Assembly: GCA_022767745.1 (NCBI GenBank)
Contig: JALENN010000010.1
Span: 124,001 to 188,000 of the forward strand
DNA length: 64,000 bases
Direction of reading: 5' to 3'
From: Alistipes sp.
GTDB taxonomy: Bacteria; Bacteroidota; Bacteroidia; Bacteroidales; Rikenellaceae
The notes below the pieces were generated by a model. The model made no database searches, had not been told where the DNA came from, and worked only from the letters and a program-made list of their open reading frames with translations. Made by a program: the position numbers and the translations under genes. Below are positions 52,917 to 61,034 of this stretch, in pieces (positions within the stretch are counted from its first letter, which is position 1; every line of letters begins with the position of its first letter).

Positions 52917-55900
52917 TCAGATTCCCTTGAAGTAGTTAACCGCATTGGCGAATATCTCCTGCACCTTGTTGCCCGAGATATTCTTGAAGAGGCCCTCCTC
53001 GTAACGCTCCGTGTGGCCCATCTTGCCGAGAATGTGTCCGTCGCGGCTGATGATACCCTCGATGGCGTAGCTCGAGCCATTGGGGTTGTACGGCGCGCGC
53101 AGCGTCGCATTGCCCTCGGGGTCGACATACTGGAACGCCACCTGTCCGTTGCGGAAGAGTTCCTCGGCCATCTCGTCGCTCACGACGAACTTGCCCTCGC
53201 CGTGGCTTACGGCAATCGAGTGCAGCTCGCCCAACTCGAACGACGACAGCCACGGAGAGTTGACCGTAGCCACACGCGTCGTGACGATCTGCGACACGTG
53301 GCGGTTGATGTCGTTGCGGAACAGCGTAGGCGACTCCTTGCCGACGCAGCCCAGACGTCCGTAGGGCAGCAGGCCCGACTTGACCAGGGCCTGGAAACCG
53401 TTGCATATGCCGAGGATCAGTCCACCACGGTCCAGCAGGGCGTGGATGGCATCCGTAATCTTCGCATTGTTCAGCACGTTGGCTATGAACTTACCGCTGC
53501 CGTCGGGCTCGTCACCTGCCGAGAAGCCTCCGCTGAGGACGAAGATATGGCACTCGTCGATCATACGCTTCATCGTGTCGATCGAGGCGAAGATATCCTC
53601 GGCCGTAAGGTCGCAGAAGACGCTCGTCGCCACATGCGCGCCGGCACGCTCGAAGGCCTTGGCCGTATCGTAGTCGCAGTTCGTGCCCGAGAATACGGGT
53701 ATATAGACCTTAACCTCGTCAACGGGCGCACCCTCATACCTTACCTCGCGGGTCTCGGGCATGCTGGCACGTGTCGTGCCACCCTCGATACCGCGGTCGG
53801 GATATACCGAGCAGAACTTGCGCGAGTTGATCTTCTGCAGGTCGTCCACCGCAAACTTCTCGCCGTTGAACACCACCTCGGCGGCCGCTGTCGTCACACC
53901 GATCTTCTCGGCTGCGGGGAAGTCCAGTTCACCGGCAGCCTCCACCACGATCGAGCCGTAGGCGTAGTCGAAGAGCTTGTGCTCATCCATCGTCACCTCG
54001 GCACCGACACGGTTACCGAACGACATCTTCGACACGGCCTCCACCACGCCGCCAAAACCGACCGCGTATGCCGACACTATGTCGCCGCGCTCGATGGCCG
54101 TGCTGACAAAGTCGAAGTTACGCTTCAGAGCCTCGCTGTCGGGCATGTAATTGGCGCGGGGAGTATGGCGCACGATATATATATTGTGTCCTCCGGCCTT
54201 GAACTCGGGGCTGATGACCGTGCGGGCATCAACCGTCGTGATGCCGAATGCCATGAGCATGGGCGGCACGTTGATATCCTGGAACGTTCCGCTCATCGAG
54301 TCCTTACCGCCTATCGACGGCAGGCCCAGTTCCATCTGCATCCTCAGCGCGCCGAGCAGAGCCGACAGGGGCTTGCCCCACGACGCCTCGCTGTGCATGC
54401 GCTCGAAATACTCCTGATACGAGTAACGCATCCTGTCATATCGCGCACCCGCGGCAACCACCTTGCTCGCTGCCTCCACAACGGCGTATGCCGCACCGTG
54501 GTAGGGGCTCCACGACGTAATGTAGGGGTTGTATCCGAAAGCCATGATGCTGGCCGTATTGGTCACGGCATTGCCCACGGGAAGTTTCTGCACCGACACC
54601 TGCGTCTCGGTGTTCTGCGTGGCGCCTCCGAAGGGCATCAGCACCGTCGAGGCACCGATCGTCGAGTCGAACATCTCGATCAGACCGCGCTGCGACACCA
54701 CATTGTCGTCCTGCAAGTCGGCCTCGACACGCTCGCGCAGCGTCGCACCGGCAACCTCGCGGCGGAACGGGTCACGATCCTCCACGGCAGCCACGCGTAT
54801 CGACGTATAGTGCTTTGCACCGGCGCTGTCGATAAACTCGCGCGAGAGGTCCACGATCTTCTCTCCGCCGTAGAACATCTTCATGCGGTTGGTATCCGTG
54901 ACGTCGGCCACGTGCGTCACCTCGACATTCTCCGAGTGGCAGTACTCCATGAATCGCTCCATGTCGCCGCGCTCGACCACAACGGCCATGCGCTCCTGCG
55001 ACTCGCTGATGGCAAGTTCCGTAGCGTTCAGACCGCTGTACTTAACGGGAACGCGGTCGAGATATATGTCCAGACCGGGAGCCAGCTCGCCAATGGCCAC
55101 GCTGACACCTCCGGCACCGAAGTCGTTCGATTTTTTTATCAGGCGCGTAACCTCCGGACGGCGGAACAGGCGCTCCAGCTTGCGCTCCTCGGGAGCGTTA
55201 CCCTTCTGCACCTCCGAACTGCACTCCTCGATCGACTTTACGTTGTGCTCCTTCGACGAGCCCGTCGCACCGCCGATACCGTCGCGGCCCGTACGTCCGC
55301 CAAGCAACAGGATGACATCTCCCGCCGCAGGCGACTCGCGCCTTACGTCGCCGGCCTTTACGGCACCTACAACGGCACCCACCTCAAGACGCTTGGCAAC
55401 ATAGTCGGGATGGTATATTTCGCGCACATGCGTCGTGGCAAGGCCTATCTGGTTGCCGTAGCTCGAATATCCGGCTGCGGCCTTGGTGCTGATGATACGC
55501 TGCGGCAGCTTTCCCGCCATGGTCTCGGCCACACTCTTGTATATATCGCCCGCACCGGTCACGCGCATGGCCTGATATACATAGCTGCGGCCTGACAGCG
55601 GGTCGCGGATGGCACCGCCCAGACACGTCGAGGCGCCGCCGAAGGGCTCGATCTCCGTAGGATGGTTGTGCGTCTCGTTCTTGAACTGCAGGAGCCACTT
55701 CTCCGTGCGGCCGTCGACGTCCACGTCGACGAATATGCTGCAGGCGTTGTTCTCCTCGCTCTGCTCCATGTTGTCCAGCACGCCCGTCTTCTTCAGATAG
55801 CGTGCGCCGATGGTAGCCAGCTCCATCAGGCAGAGGCTCTTCTGCTCGCGGCCCATCTCCTTGCGTATGCGGTGCAGCGTCTCGATCGACTCGCCCAGTT

Positions 55901-56624
55901 CCTTGCTCAGGAACGACTCGTCGATGGTTATGTTCATGATCTCCGTCGTGAAGGTCGTATGGCGGCAGTGGTCGCTCCAGTAGGTATCGAGGATGCGCAA
56001 CTCCGTTTCCGATGGGTCGCGGCCCTCGGCCTTGTAGTAGTTGACCACCTCGCGCAGGTCGTCGGCATTCATCGCCAGACCGTACTGCTTGCAGTAGGGC
56101 TCCAGCTCCTCGTCCTTCAGCGCGGTGAGTCCCGTCAGCACGGGCACCGGCTTGACCTCGGCATTCTCCATGTCGGTCAGCACAGCGAGATCCTTGCGGC
56201 GCGACTCTACGGCATTGATATAGTAGTGCTCGATACGGGCCATATCCTCGTCCGACACCGTGTCGTCGAAGATCAGCAGCTTCGAGCTCTTGATGCGTAT
56301 GTCGGCCGTAGGCTCGATAAGGCGCACACACGCCACGGCCGAGCTGGCCCGCTGGTCGAACTGTCCTGGCAGGTACTCCACCGCCAGGTAACGCTTGCCT
56401 GCAAGATCGCATTCGTCGCTCACGCAGTCGGTGACGATCTCGCCGAAGACGGCATAACGGCTACGTTCGAGCAGCTCCTCCGAGAAACCGAACAGGTCAT
56501 AGACGTTAAGCAGACGCAACGACCCGATGTGCAGTCCCAGATTGTTGTTCAACTCCTTGCGGAGAGTTTCGGCTTCGACCTGAAACCGAGGATACTTTTC
56601 GACGAAAATACGATAATTCTTCAT
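52917..56624 (-). CDS. purL: Phosphoribosylformylglycinamidine synthase (single-chain)
   Basis: 1235 residues, the large type with fused glutaminase. Converts FGAR to FGAM. The order is an N-terminal domain, two AIRS-like synthetase domains (DYWSDHCRHTTFTTEI, HNHPTEIEPFGGASTCLGG, GGRTGRDGIGGATGSS, LPSIGGKDSMSGTF) and a C-terminal glutamine amidotransferase with Cys in LGICNGFQALVKSG. I used MKNYRIFVEKYP as the start; an upstream ATG would add 20 residues of non-family sequence. Confidence 0.96.
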   Translation of the reverse strand: MKNYRIFVEKYPRFQVEAETLRKELNNNLGLHIGSLRLLNVYDLFGFSEELLERSRYAVFGEIVTDCVSDECDLAGKRYLAVEYLPGQFDQRASSAVACVRLIEPTADIRIKSSKLLIFDDTVSDEDMARIEHYYINAVESRRKDLAVLTDMENAEVKPVPVLTGLTALKDEELEPYCKQYGLAMNADDLREVVNYYKAEGRDPSETELRILDTYWSDHCRHTTFTTEIMNITIDESFLSKELGESIETLHRIRKEMGREQKSLCLMELATIGARYLKKTGVLDNMEQSEENNACSIFVDVDVDGRTEKWLLQFKNETHNHPTEIEPFGGASTCLGGAIRDPLSGRSYVYQAMRVTGAGDIYKSVAETMAGKLPQRIISTKAAAGYSSYGNQIGLATTHVREIYHPDYVAKRLEVGAVVGAVKAGDVRRESPAAGDVILLLGGRTGRDGIGGATGSSKEHNVKSIEECSSEVQKGNAPEERKLERLFRRPEVTRLIKKSNDFGAGGVSVAIGELAPGLDIYLDRVPVKYSGLNATELAISESQERMAVVVERGDMERFMEYCHSENVEVTHVADVTDTNRMKMFYGGEKIVDLSREFIDSAGAKHYTSIRVAAVEDRDPFRREVAGATLRERVEADLQDDNVVSQRGLIEMFDSTIGASTVLMPFGGATQNTETQVSVQKLPVGNAVTNTASIMAFGYNPYITSWSPYHGAAYAVVEAASKVVAAGARYDRMRYSYQEYFERMHSEASWGKPLSALLGALRMQMELGLPSIGGKDSMSGTFQDINVPPMLMAFGITTVDARTVISPEFKAGGHNIYIVRHTPRANYMPDSEALKRNFDFVSTAIERGDIVSAYAVGFGGVVEAVSKMSFGNRVGAEVTMDEHKLFDYAYGSIVVEAAGELDFPAAEKIGVTTAAAEVVFNGEKFAVDDLQKINSRKFCSVYPDRGIEGGTTRASMPETREVRYEGAPVDEVKVYIPVFSGTNCDYDTAKAFERAGAHVATSVFCDLTAEDIFASIDTMKRMIDECHIFVLSGGFSAGDEPDGSGKFIANVLNNAKITDAIHALLDRGGLILGICNGFQALVKSGLLPYGRLGCVGKESPTLFRNDINRHVSQIVTTRVATVNSPWLSSFELGELHSIAVSHGEGKFVVSDEMAEELFRNGQVAFQYVDPEGNATLRAPYNPNGSSYAIEGIISRDGHILGKMGHTERYEEGLFKNISGNKVQEIFANAVNYFKGI

Positions 56625-56646
56625 ATCTGAATAGTCTGTTGTTATT

Positions 56647-57744
56647 CTACTCCTTGACGAAACGGTCGCTCCACCGCTCCTCATACTCCTTGCGCGTCAT
56701 ACCCACATAGGTTATGTGGCCCATCTTGCGGCGCGGACGCGACTCGCTCTTGCCGTAGATGTGTACATACACGTTGTCGTGACCCTCGGCGGCGACCTTC
56801 TTCGCCTCCTCGAGATCGCGGCCCAGGATGTTCTTCATGATCGTGGGAGCCTTCAGCTGCGGACGCTCCAGCGGCATGTCCAGAAGGTAGCGGCACAACT
56901 CGCGGAACTGGTTCGTCGTGCAGCCCTCGATGGTGTAATGGCCGCTGTTGTGCGGACGCGGAGCCATCTCGTTAAAGAGGATCTCGCCGCCGCGCACGAA
57001 GTACTCGATGGCCAGAATGCCGCAGTAACCGCAGTCGCGCATGAAACGCTCGCTCTGCTCCACCATGCGGCGTCGCACGTCGTCGTCCATCTCGGGCGCA
57101 GGCACGATACACAGGTCGAGGATACCGCCGCCGTGTATGTTGCGGCCGATGGGGAACGACACGATGTCGTCGCCCTCACCCACCATTATGATGCTCGCCT
57201 CGTAGTCGAAGCGCACGAACTCCTCGAGTATGCACGGCACCGAGAGCATCTTCTCCGCCGCCGCCATATCGTCGGCCGAACGAAGCAGGCACTGCCCGTA
57301 GCCGTCGTAACCGAGCGTGCGGGTCTTCAGCACACACGGATAGCCGAACTCCGCCACCGCCGCATGCAGATCCCCGACCGACGATATGGCGCGGTAGCCG
57401 GGACATGCCAGCCCGTGGTTGCGGGCATTGTCCTTCTCGCGCAGACGGTCCTGCGAATCGAACAACGGGCGGAAGCCCTGCTTTATGTTGTAACGCCGCT
57501 CCAGGTCGACAAGCAGATGGCCCGGAACATTTTCGAACTCGTATGTCACCACGTCGCTGCGGCGGCACAACTCCTCCAGCGCCTCGCAGTCGTCGAAACG
57601 CGCCGTGATATGCTCGTCACACACGGCAAAGGCCGGGGCGTCGTGCGACGGGTCGAGACATATGGTACGCGCCCCGAGCAGACGCGCCTGCTCGGCTATC
57701 ATCAGCCCGAGCTGACCACCTCCAATGATACCTATCGTACGCAT
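56647..57744 (-). CDS. purK: N5-carboxyaminoimidazole ribonucleotide synthase
   Basis: 365 residues, ATP-grasp. Carboxylates AIR with bicarbonate and [23 protein letters not shown] opens the chain; [13 protein letters not shown] and [14 protein letters not shown] are PurK hallmarks. The start overlaps the purE stop by one base (TGATG), which fixes it over an ATG four codons upstream and implies coupled translation. Confidence 0.96.
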   Translation of the reverse strand: MRTIGIIGGGQLGLMIAEQARLLGARTICLDPSHDAPAFAVCDEHITARFDDCEALEELCRRSDVVTYEFENVPGHLLVDLERRYNIKQGFRPLFDSQDRLREKDNARNHGLACPGYRAISSVGDLHAAVAEFGYPCVLKTRTLGYDGYGQCLLRSADDMAAAEKMLSVPCILEEFVRFDYEASIIMVGEGDDIVSFPIGRNIHGGGILDLCIVPAPEMDDDVRRRMVEQSERFMRDCGYCGILAIEYFVRGGEILFNEMAPRPHNSGHYTIEGCTTNQFRELCRYLLDMPLERPQLKAPTIMKNILGRDLEEAKKVAAEGHDNVYVHIYGKSESRPRRKMGHITYVGMTRKEYEERWSDRFVKE

Positions 57745-58211
57745 CACAACTCGCATTTCATTACCTGCTCGGTCTGGTTGCGGCGGAACGCATCGAGGCG
57801 CTCGGCCAGGGCCTTGTCCTGCAGCGCCAGGATCGAGGCCGCAATGAGGGCCGCATTCTTGGCGCCGTTGATGGCAACCGTAGCCACCGGCACGCCGGCA
57901 GGCATCTGCACTATCGAAAGCAGAGAGTCGAGACCGTTCAGCGCGCGCGACTTCACGGGCACGCCGATTACGGGCAGCGAGGTCATGGCCGCCGTCATGC
58001 CCGGCAGATGTGCCGCGCCGCCGGCCCCGGCTATGATGACGCCGATGCCGCGCTCACGCGCCGTGGTGGCGTAGTCGTACATGAGCTGCGGAGTGCGATG
58101 CGCACTAACCACACGTTTCTCGTACTCGATACCGAGCTGCTCGAGCATATCCGCCGCCGCCGACATGACTTCCCAGTCGCTGGTCGACCCCATAATCACT
58201 CCAACTTTCAT
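57744..58211 (-). CDS. purE: N5-CAIR mutase, class I PurE
   Basis: 155 residues. Moves the carboxyl of N5-CAIR to give [35 protein letters not shown] with the catalytic His, and [15 protein letters not shown] are complete. First gene of the purine operon. Upstream is a leader of about 290 nt. Confidence 0.97.
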   Translation of the reverse strand: MKVGVIMGSTSDWEVMSAAADMLEQLGIEYEKRVVSAHRTPQLMYDYATTARERGIGVIIAGAGGAAHLPGMTAAMTSLPVIGVPVKSRALNGLDSLLSIVQMPAGVPVATVAINGAKNAALIAASILALQDKALAERLDAFRRNQTEQVMKCEL

Positions 58212-58510
58212 AATATCAGTATAATAATGTTAAAGACGCAGCCGCTGCAGAGTACTGCAACGGCTACATTGGTCCTGTTATGTATTCCTTCTCCAAGCAG
58301 GGATGCTGGCAACGGCCCGCGCCGAATGCCGCGCACAGGTGGACAGCCCCGACGTATGCACACACGTCAGACAAACGCCGCACCTGCGGACACACCACGT
58401 CCCGACGTCCTTCCGTCTGCCGCAAACGGCTGCCCACATGAATGAGCCACGACGAAAGACGGCGTCCGAGATAAGTATGTCCCCCCTTCGCATTCATGCA
58501 TGCAAATGTA
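58212..58510 (-). promoter_or_regulatory. Long leader and candidate promoter of the purine operon
   Basis: A perfect -7 box TACATTTG (58503-58510) and a second, TATTTTTG (58546-58553), lie on the minus strand about 290-340 nt before purE. The interval holds several local hairpins, for example GACGT/ACGTC and CCGC/GCGG. It ends with an 11-bp hairpin AGCCGTTGCAG-TACT-CTGCAGCGGCT (58240-58265, one G-U pair), followed by GCGTCTTTAAC. A leader this long and folded suggests control by attenuation or an unlisted riboswitch; I recognise no known purine, PRPP or ZTP aptamer. Confidence 0.5.
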
Positions 58511-58681
58511 CGCCATTTTTTCGACAAAAGGAACGAAACGCCGAACAAAAATATCAACAAATTATCCACTTGGCACTCTTTCCCGCGCCCCGATCCGCAT
58601 CCCCGGGCAAAACGGGCGAAAAAAGCGCTCTGCGGCACATTTTACAGCGCTCATGCAGGCCAATGGCGCGCGGCCGCAAAC

Positions 58682-58713
58682 AAAAAAAAGGAGAGCTGGC
58701 GACTCTCCTTTTT
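58682..58713 (-). terminator. Strong terminator of the ncRNA candidate
   Basis: Stem GGAGAG/CTCTCC (58690-58695 and 58703-58708), 7-nt loop, then eight T on the minus strand; the plus strand has five T, so it could work both ways. It separates the RNA from the purine operon promoter. Confidence 0.85.
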
Positions 58714-58909
58714 GCTGGCGGACAACCGTGCGGGGCCTCTATCGTGTTTTTATGGCTTCGTACTTGCCCCGCACATTGTCGGCAGGCCTCACCGCGGGAT
58801 GGCTGGTCCCTTGCTGCGCGGTATTGCGGCCTTCACTTGAACACCCGCCGGGAGCATCGCTGCGGCCGGCGGGAGCGTCTCCGCCTCACGGCGGTGGCGT
58901 TCACAAACT
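58682..58909 (-). ncRNA. Structured non-coding RNA candidate, class unknown
   Basis: On the minus strand a compact series of stems: TGAAC/GTTCA (58838-58842 with 58899-58903) encloses a GNRA-capped hairpin CCGCC-GTGA-GGCGG (58881-58894) and an 8-bp stem CCCGCCGG/CCGGCGGG (58844-58873). Then come AGGCC...CCGCG/CGCGG...GGCCT (58784-58832) and a 14-bp stem GACAA-GTGCGGGGC against GCCCCGCAC-TTGTC (58721-58780), and the terminator. No open frame of protein-like quality covers it. The 29-nt loop of the last big stem contains GAAGCCATAAAAACACGA, faintly like a segment of 6S RNA, but the multi-hairpin fold is not the 6S rod. The 5' end is set only by the first stem; the promoter is uncertain. Confidence 0.5.
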
Positions 58910-58951
58910 ATTCATAAAACAAACAAAATAAACTCATTCTCCCAAGCTTCG

Positions 58952-58968
58952 GTTCCACGTCGTGGAAC
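58952..58968. repeat. Perfect inverted repeat upstream of the ncRNA
   Basis: GTTCCAC-GTC-GTGGAAC (7-bp arms, 3-nt spacer), about 45 nt upstream of the predicted RNA start. Operator-like. Apart from this and the promoter at 59064-59095, the stretch 58910-59290 shows no gene. Confidence 0.4.
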
Positions 58969-59063
58969 GTCGCTTTTCACAATGGCAAAGGTCGCGTTTC
59001 GGCGGCGGCCGCACAATAGCCAAATAAAGTGATTAGCATCGGGCGGTTCACTAATAGTAATGA

Positions 59064-59095
59064 TTGTCCCATGTCGCAAAAAATTCCTATTTTTG
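59064..59095 (+). promoter_or_regulatory. -33/-7 promoter of the propeller glycosidase gene
   Basis: TTG (59064-59066), 21-nt spacer, TATTTTTG (59088-59095). The first ATG of the signal peptide is at 59291, so the leader would be about 190 nt. Confidence 0.6.
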
Positions 59096-59290
59096 CACAA
59101 AATTATGGCGTTCAGTCCGCAACGCCGCGCAACGGCCGCCGCAAAGATGCCCCGTCGGCAAACCGGAACGCCCGAGCATCCGAGAGCGAACACATTGCAT
59201 ACAAAGGCATTACACCGCCCCGCCATCGGTGCCGCTGCAGACAACAAACAGAACAAAAACGCGGCAACAAACCGCCAAAGAAGACAACAG

Positions 59291-60964
59291 ATGGAATCTC
59301 GATCGAACACACCCCGCAGCCGAAGAGCCGCCCTCGAAGGCCTGGCGCACATCAGGACAACCATAACCGTCGCGGCCGCAGCCGCATGCCTCGCCTTCGC
59401 CCACGACGCCCAAGCGCAGGCGATCGAGCGCCAGCGCCCGCAGGAGTGGGACAAGCTTGTCGAGGGCGCACGCTTCATGGACCGCATACAAGCCATGCCC
59501 GACGGCCGCAAGACAAAGGATGTGTGGGGCACGGCCGAAGTAGCCGGCCGTTTCGTCGACAACGGCATCGAGAGCGCCGACACATCATTCTGGGGCGGCA
59601 ACATACTCAAGGGCGAGGACGGCCTCTACCACATGTTCGTATGCGGGTGGCCCGAGAGTTCTCCCAAGGGACACATGTTCTGGCCCAACTCGACGGTATA
59701 TCACGCCGTGTCGAAACATCTCCACGGCCCCTACGACCTGCGCGGCGAGGTTGGCAAGGGACATAACCCCGAAGCCTTCAGGCTCGACGACGGGCGCACG
59801 GTGATATACGTAATCGACGGCTACTATATTTCCGACTCGTTCGACGGGCCGTGGGAGTACCGCCACTTCGAATTCGACACCCGCGACCGCCGCATAATCG
59901 AGGGCCTGAGCAACCTAACATTCACCCGCCGCGACGACGGATCACGCCTGATGGTATGCCGCGGAGGCGGCGTATGGATCAGCCGCGACGGCCTGGCCCC
60001 CTACCGACAGATCACCGAGCAGCGTATCTACCCGCCCGTCGACGGCGAGTTCGAGGACCCCGTCGTATGGCGCGACTCGCTGCAGTACCACCTTATCGTA
60101 AACGACTGGCTCGGGCGCATTGCCTACTACCAGCGCTCGCTGGACGGCGTGCATTGGGTGACCGAGCAGGGCGAAGCCTACATGCCTGGTGTTTCGAAAC
60201 ATCGCGACGGATACATCGAGCAATGGTTCAAGTACGAGCGTCCCAAGGTATATCAGGACCGATACGGCCGCGTCGAGCAGATAAACTTCGCCGTAATCGA
60301 CACCATCAAATGGGAGGATCTGCCCGACGACCGCCACAGTTCCAAGAACATCTGCCTGCCCGTGAACAAGGGCCTTCGGATGGAGGTTCTGAATACCGAA
60401 CCAATAGACGAGAAGACCACCTCCATCAAGCTGTTAATCAGAGGTGAAAAGGGTTTCAACCCGAAGCGTGACCTCGACCTCAAATCACTACGCCTTGGAT
60501 CATACACCGTCGTCAACTTCGGCGGAGGATGCCGCGCCACAGGCATCGAGCGCCGCGGCAGGGATGCCGTCGTCACCTTTGACGCCCACGGCAGCGGCAT
60601 CGACGACAGGGAGTTCGCCCCCAAACTCATAGGGCGCGACCGTAAGGGACGCATGGTATTCGGATATGCCAGACTGTCATACGTCGACTACCGCCCGGCC
60701 ATGCTTTCTAGCCGCCGCCCCGCTTTCGATGCCGGCACCCAAAGCATTGTCGTCGAGATCGAAAACTTCGGCCTCAGCGCATCGAAACCGTCGACACTGG
60801 ATATAACAGCCGCCGACGGCACGGTATTCACGGCCGCCGTCCCTGCCATAGAGTCCTACGGCAGCGCAACAGTCCATATCGGCACGGCAAAGGCTCCCGA
60901 CCTCGGAGGATGCCTGCTTACGGTAACATCGGCCGGAAAGGTCCTGCACCGCCAGCAATGGTAG
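59291..60964 (+). CDS. Secreted five-bladed beta-propeller glycosidase-like protein
   Basis: 557 residues. N-terminal leader with hydrophobic core TITVAAAAACLAFAHDAQA. Repeating blades follow, of the kind seen in GH43/GH117-type enzymes: TSFWGGNILKGEDGLYHMFV, GHNPEAFRLDDGRTVIYVID, VDGEFEDPVVWRDSLQYHL, each with an acidic residue in the usual place for nucleophile, acid or pKa modulator. About 150 C-terminal residues form a separate beta-domain. The substrate is unknown. The frame is open upstream to about 59060, but that region lacks signal-peptide character, so I start at the Met before the leader. Confidence 0.75.
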   Translation: MESRSNTPRSRRAALEGLAHIRTTITVAAAAACLAFAHDAQAQAIERQRPQEWDKLVEGARFMDRIQAMPDGRKTKDVWGTAEVAGRFVDNGIESADTSFWGGNILKGEDGLYHMFVCGWPESSPKGHMFWPNSTVYHAVSKHLHGPYDLRGEVGKGHNPEAFRLDDGRTVIYVIDGYYISDSFDGPWEYRHFEFDTRDRRIIEGLSNLTFTRRDDGSRLMVCRGGGVWISRDGLAPYRQITEQRIYPPVDGEFEDPVVWRDSLQYHLIVNDWLGRIAYYQRSLDGVHWVTEQGEAYMPGVSKHRDGYIEQWFKYERPKVYQDRYGRVEQINFAVIDTIKWEDLPDDRHSSKNICLPVNKGLRMEVLNTEPIDEKTTSIKLLIRGEKGFNPKRDLDLKSLRLGSYTVVNFGGGCRATGIERRGRDAVVTFDAHGSGIDDREFAPKLIGRDRKGRMVFGYARLSYVDYRPAMLSSRRPAFDAGTQSIVVEIENFGLSASKPSTLDITAADGTVFTAAVPAIESYGSATVHIGTAKAPDLGGCLLTVTSAGKVLHRQQW

Positions 60965-61034
60965 GGGCAAACGTCGGCCGCCGCCAAACATGCCGGCCGC
61001 CACACAGAGAAGAAAAGGATAAAAAGTTGATAAT

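Noticed and set aside
53013..55595. An 860-codon open frame on the plus strand
   Set aside because: Antisense shadow of purL.
58264..58638. Small open frames in the purE leader on the minus strand, including one beginning MNAKGGHTYLG and one beginning MRRGDILISD
   Set aside because: They overlap in different frames, have Cys/Arg-rich random-looking composition and no family resemblance. A leader peptide cannot be excluded but is not supported.
58303..58931. Plus-strand frames of 114-204 codons over the ncRNA region
   Set aside because: They cross a strong terminator and several perfect stems and have no domain features; the stems explain the sequence better.
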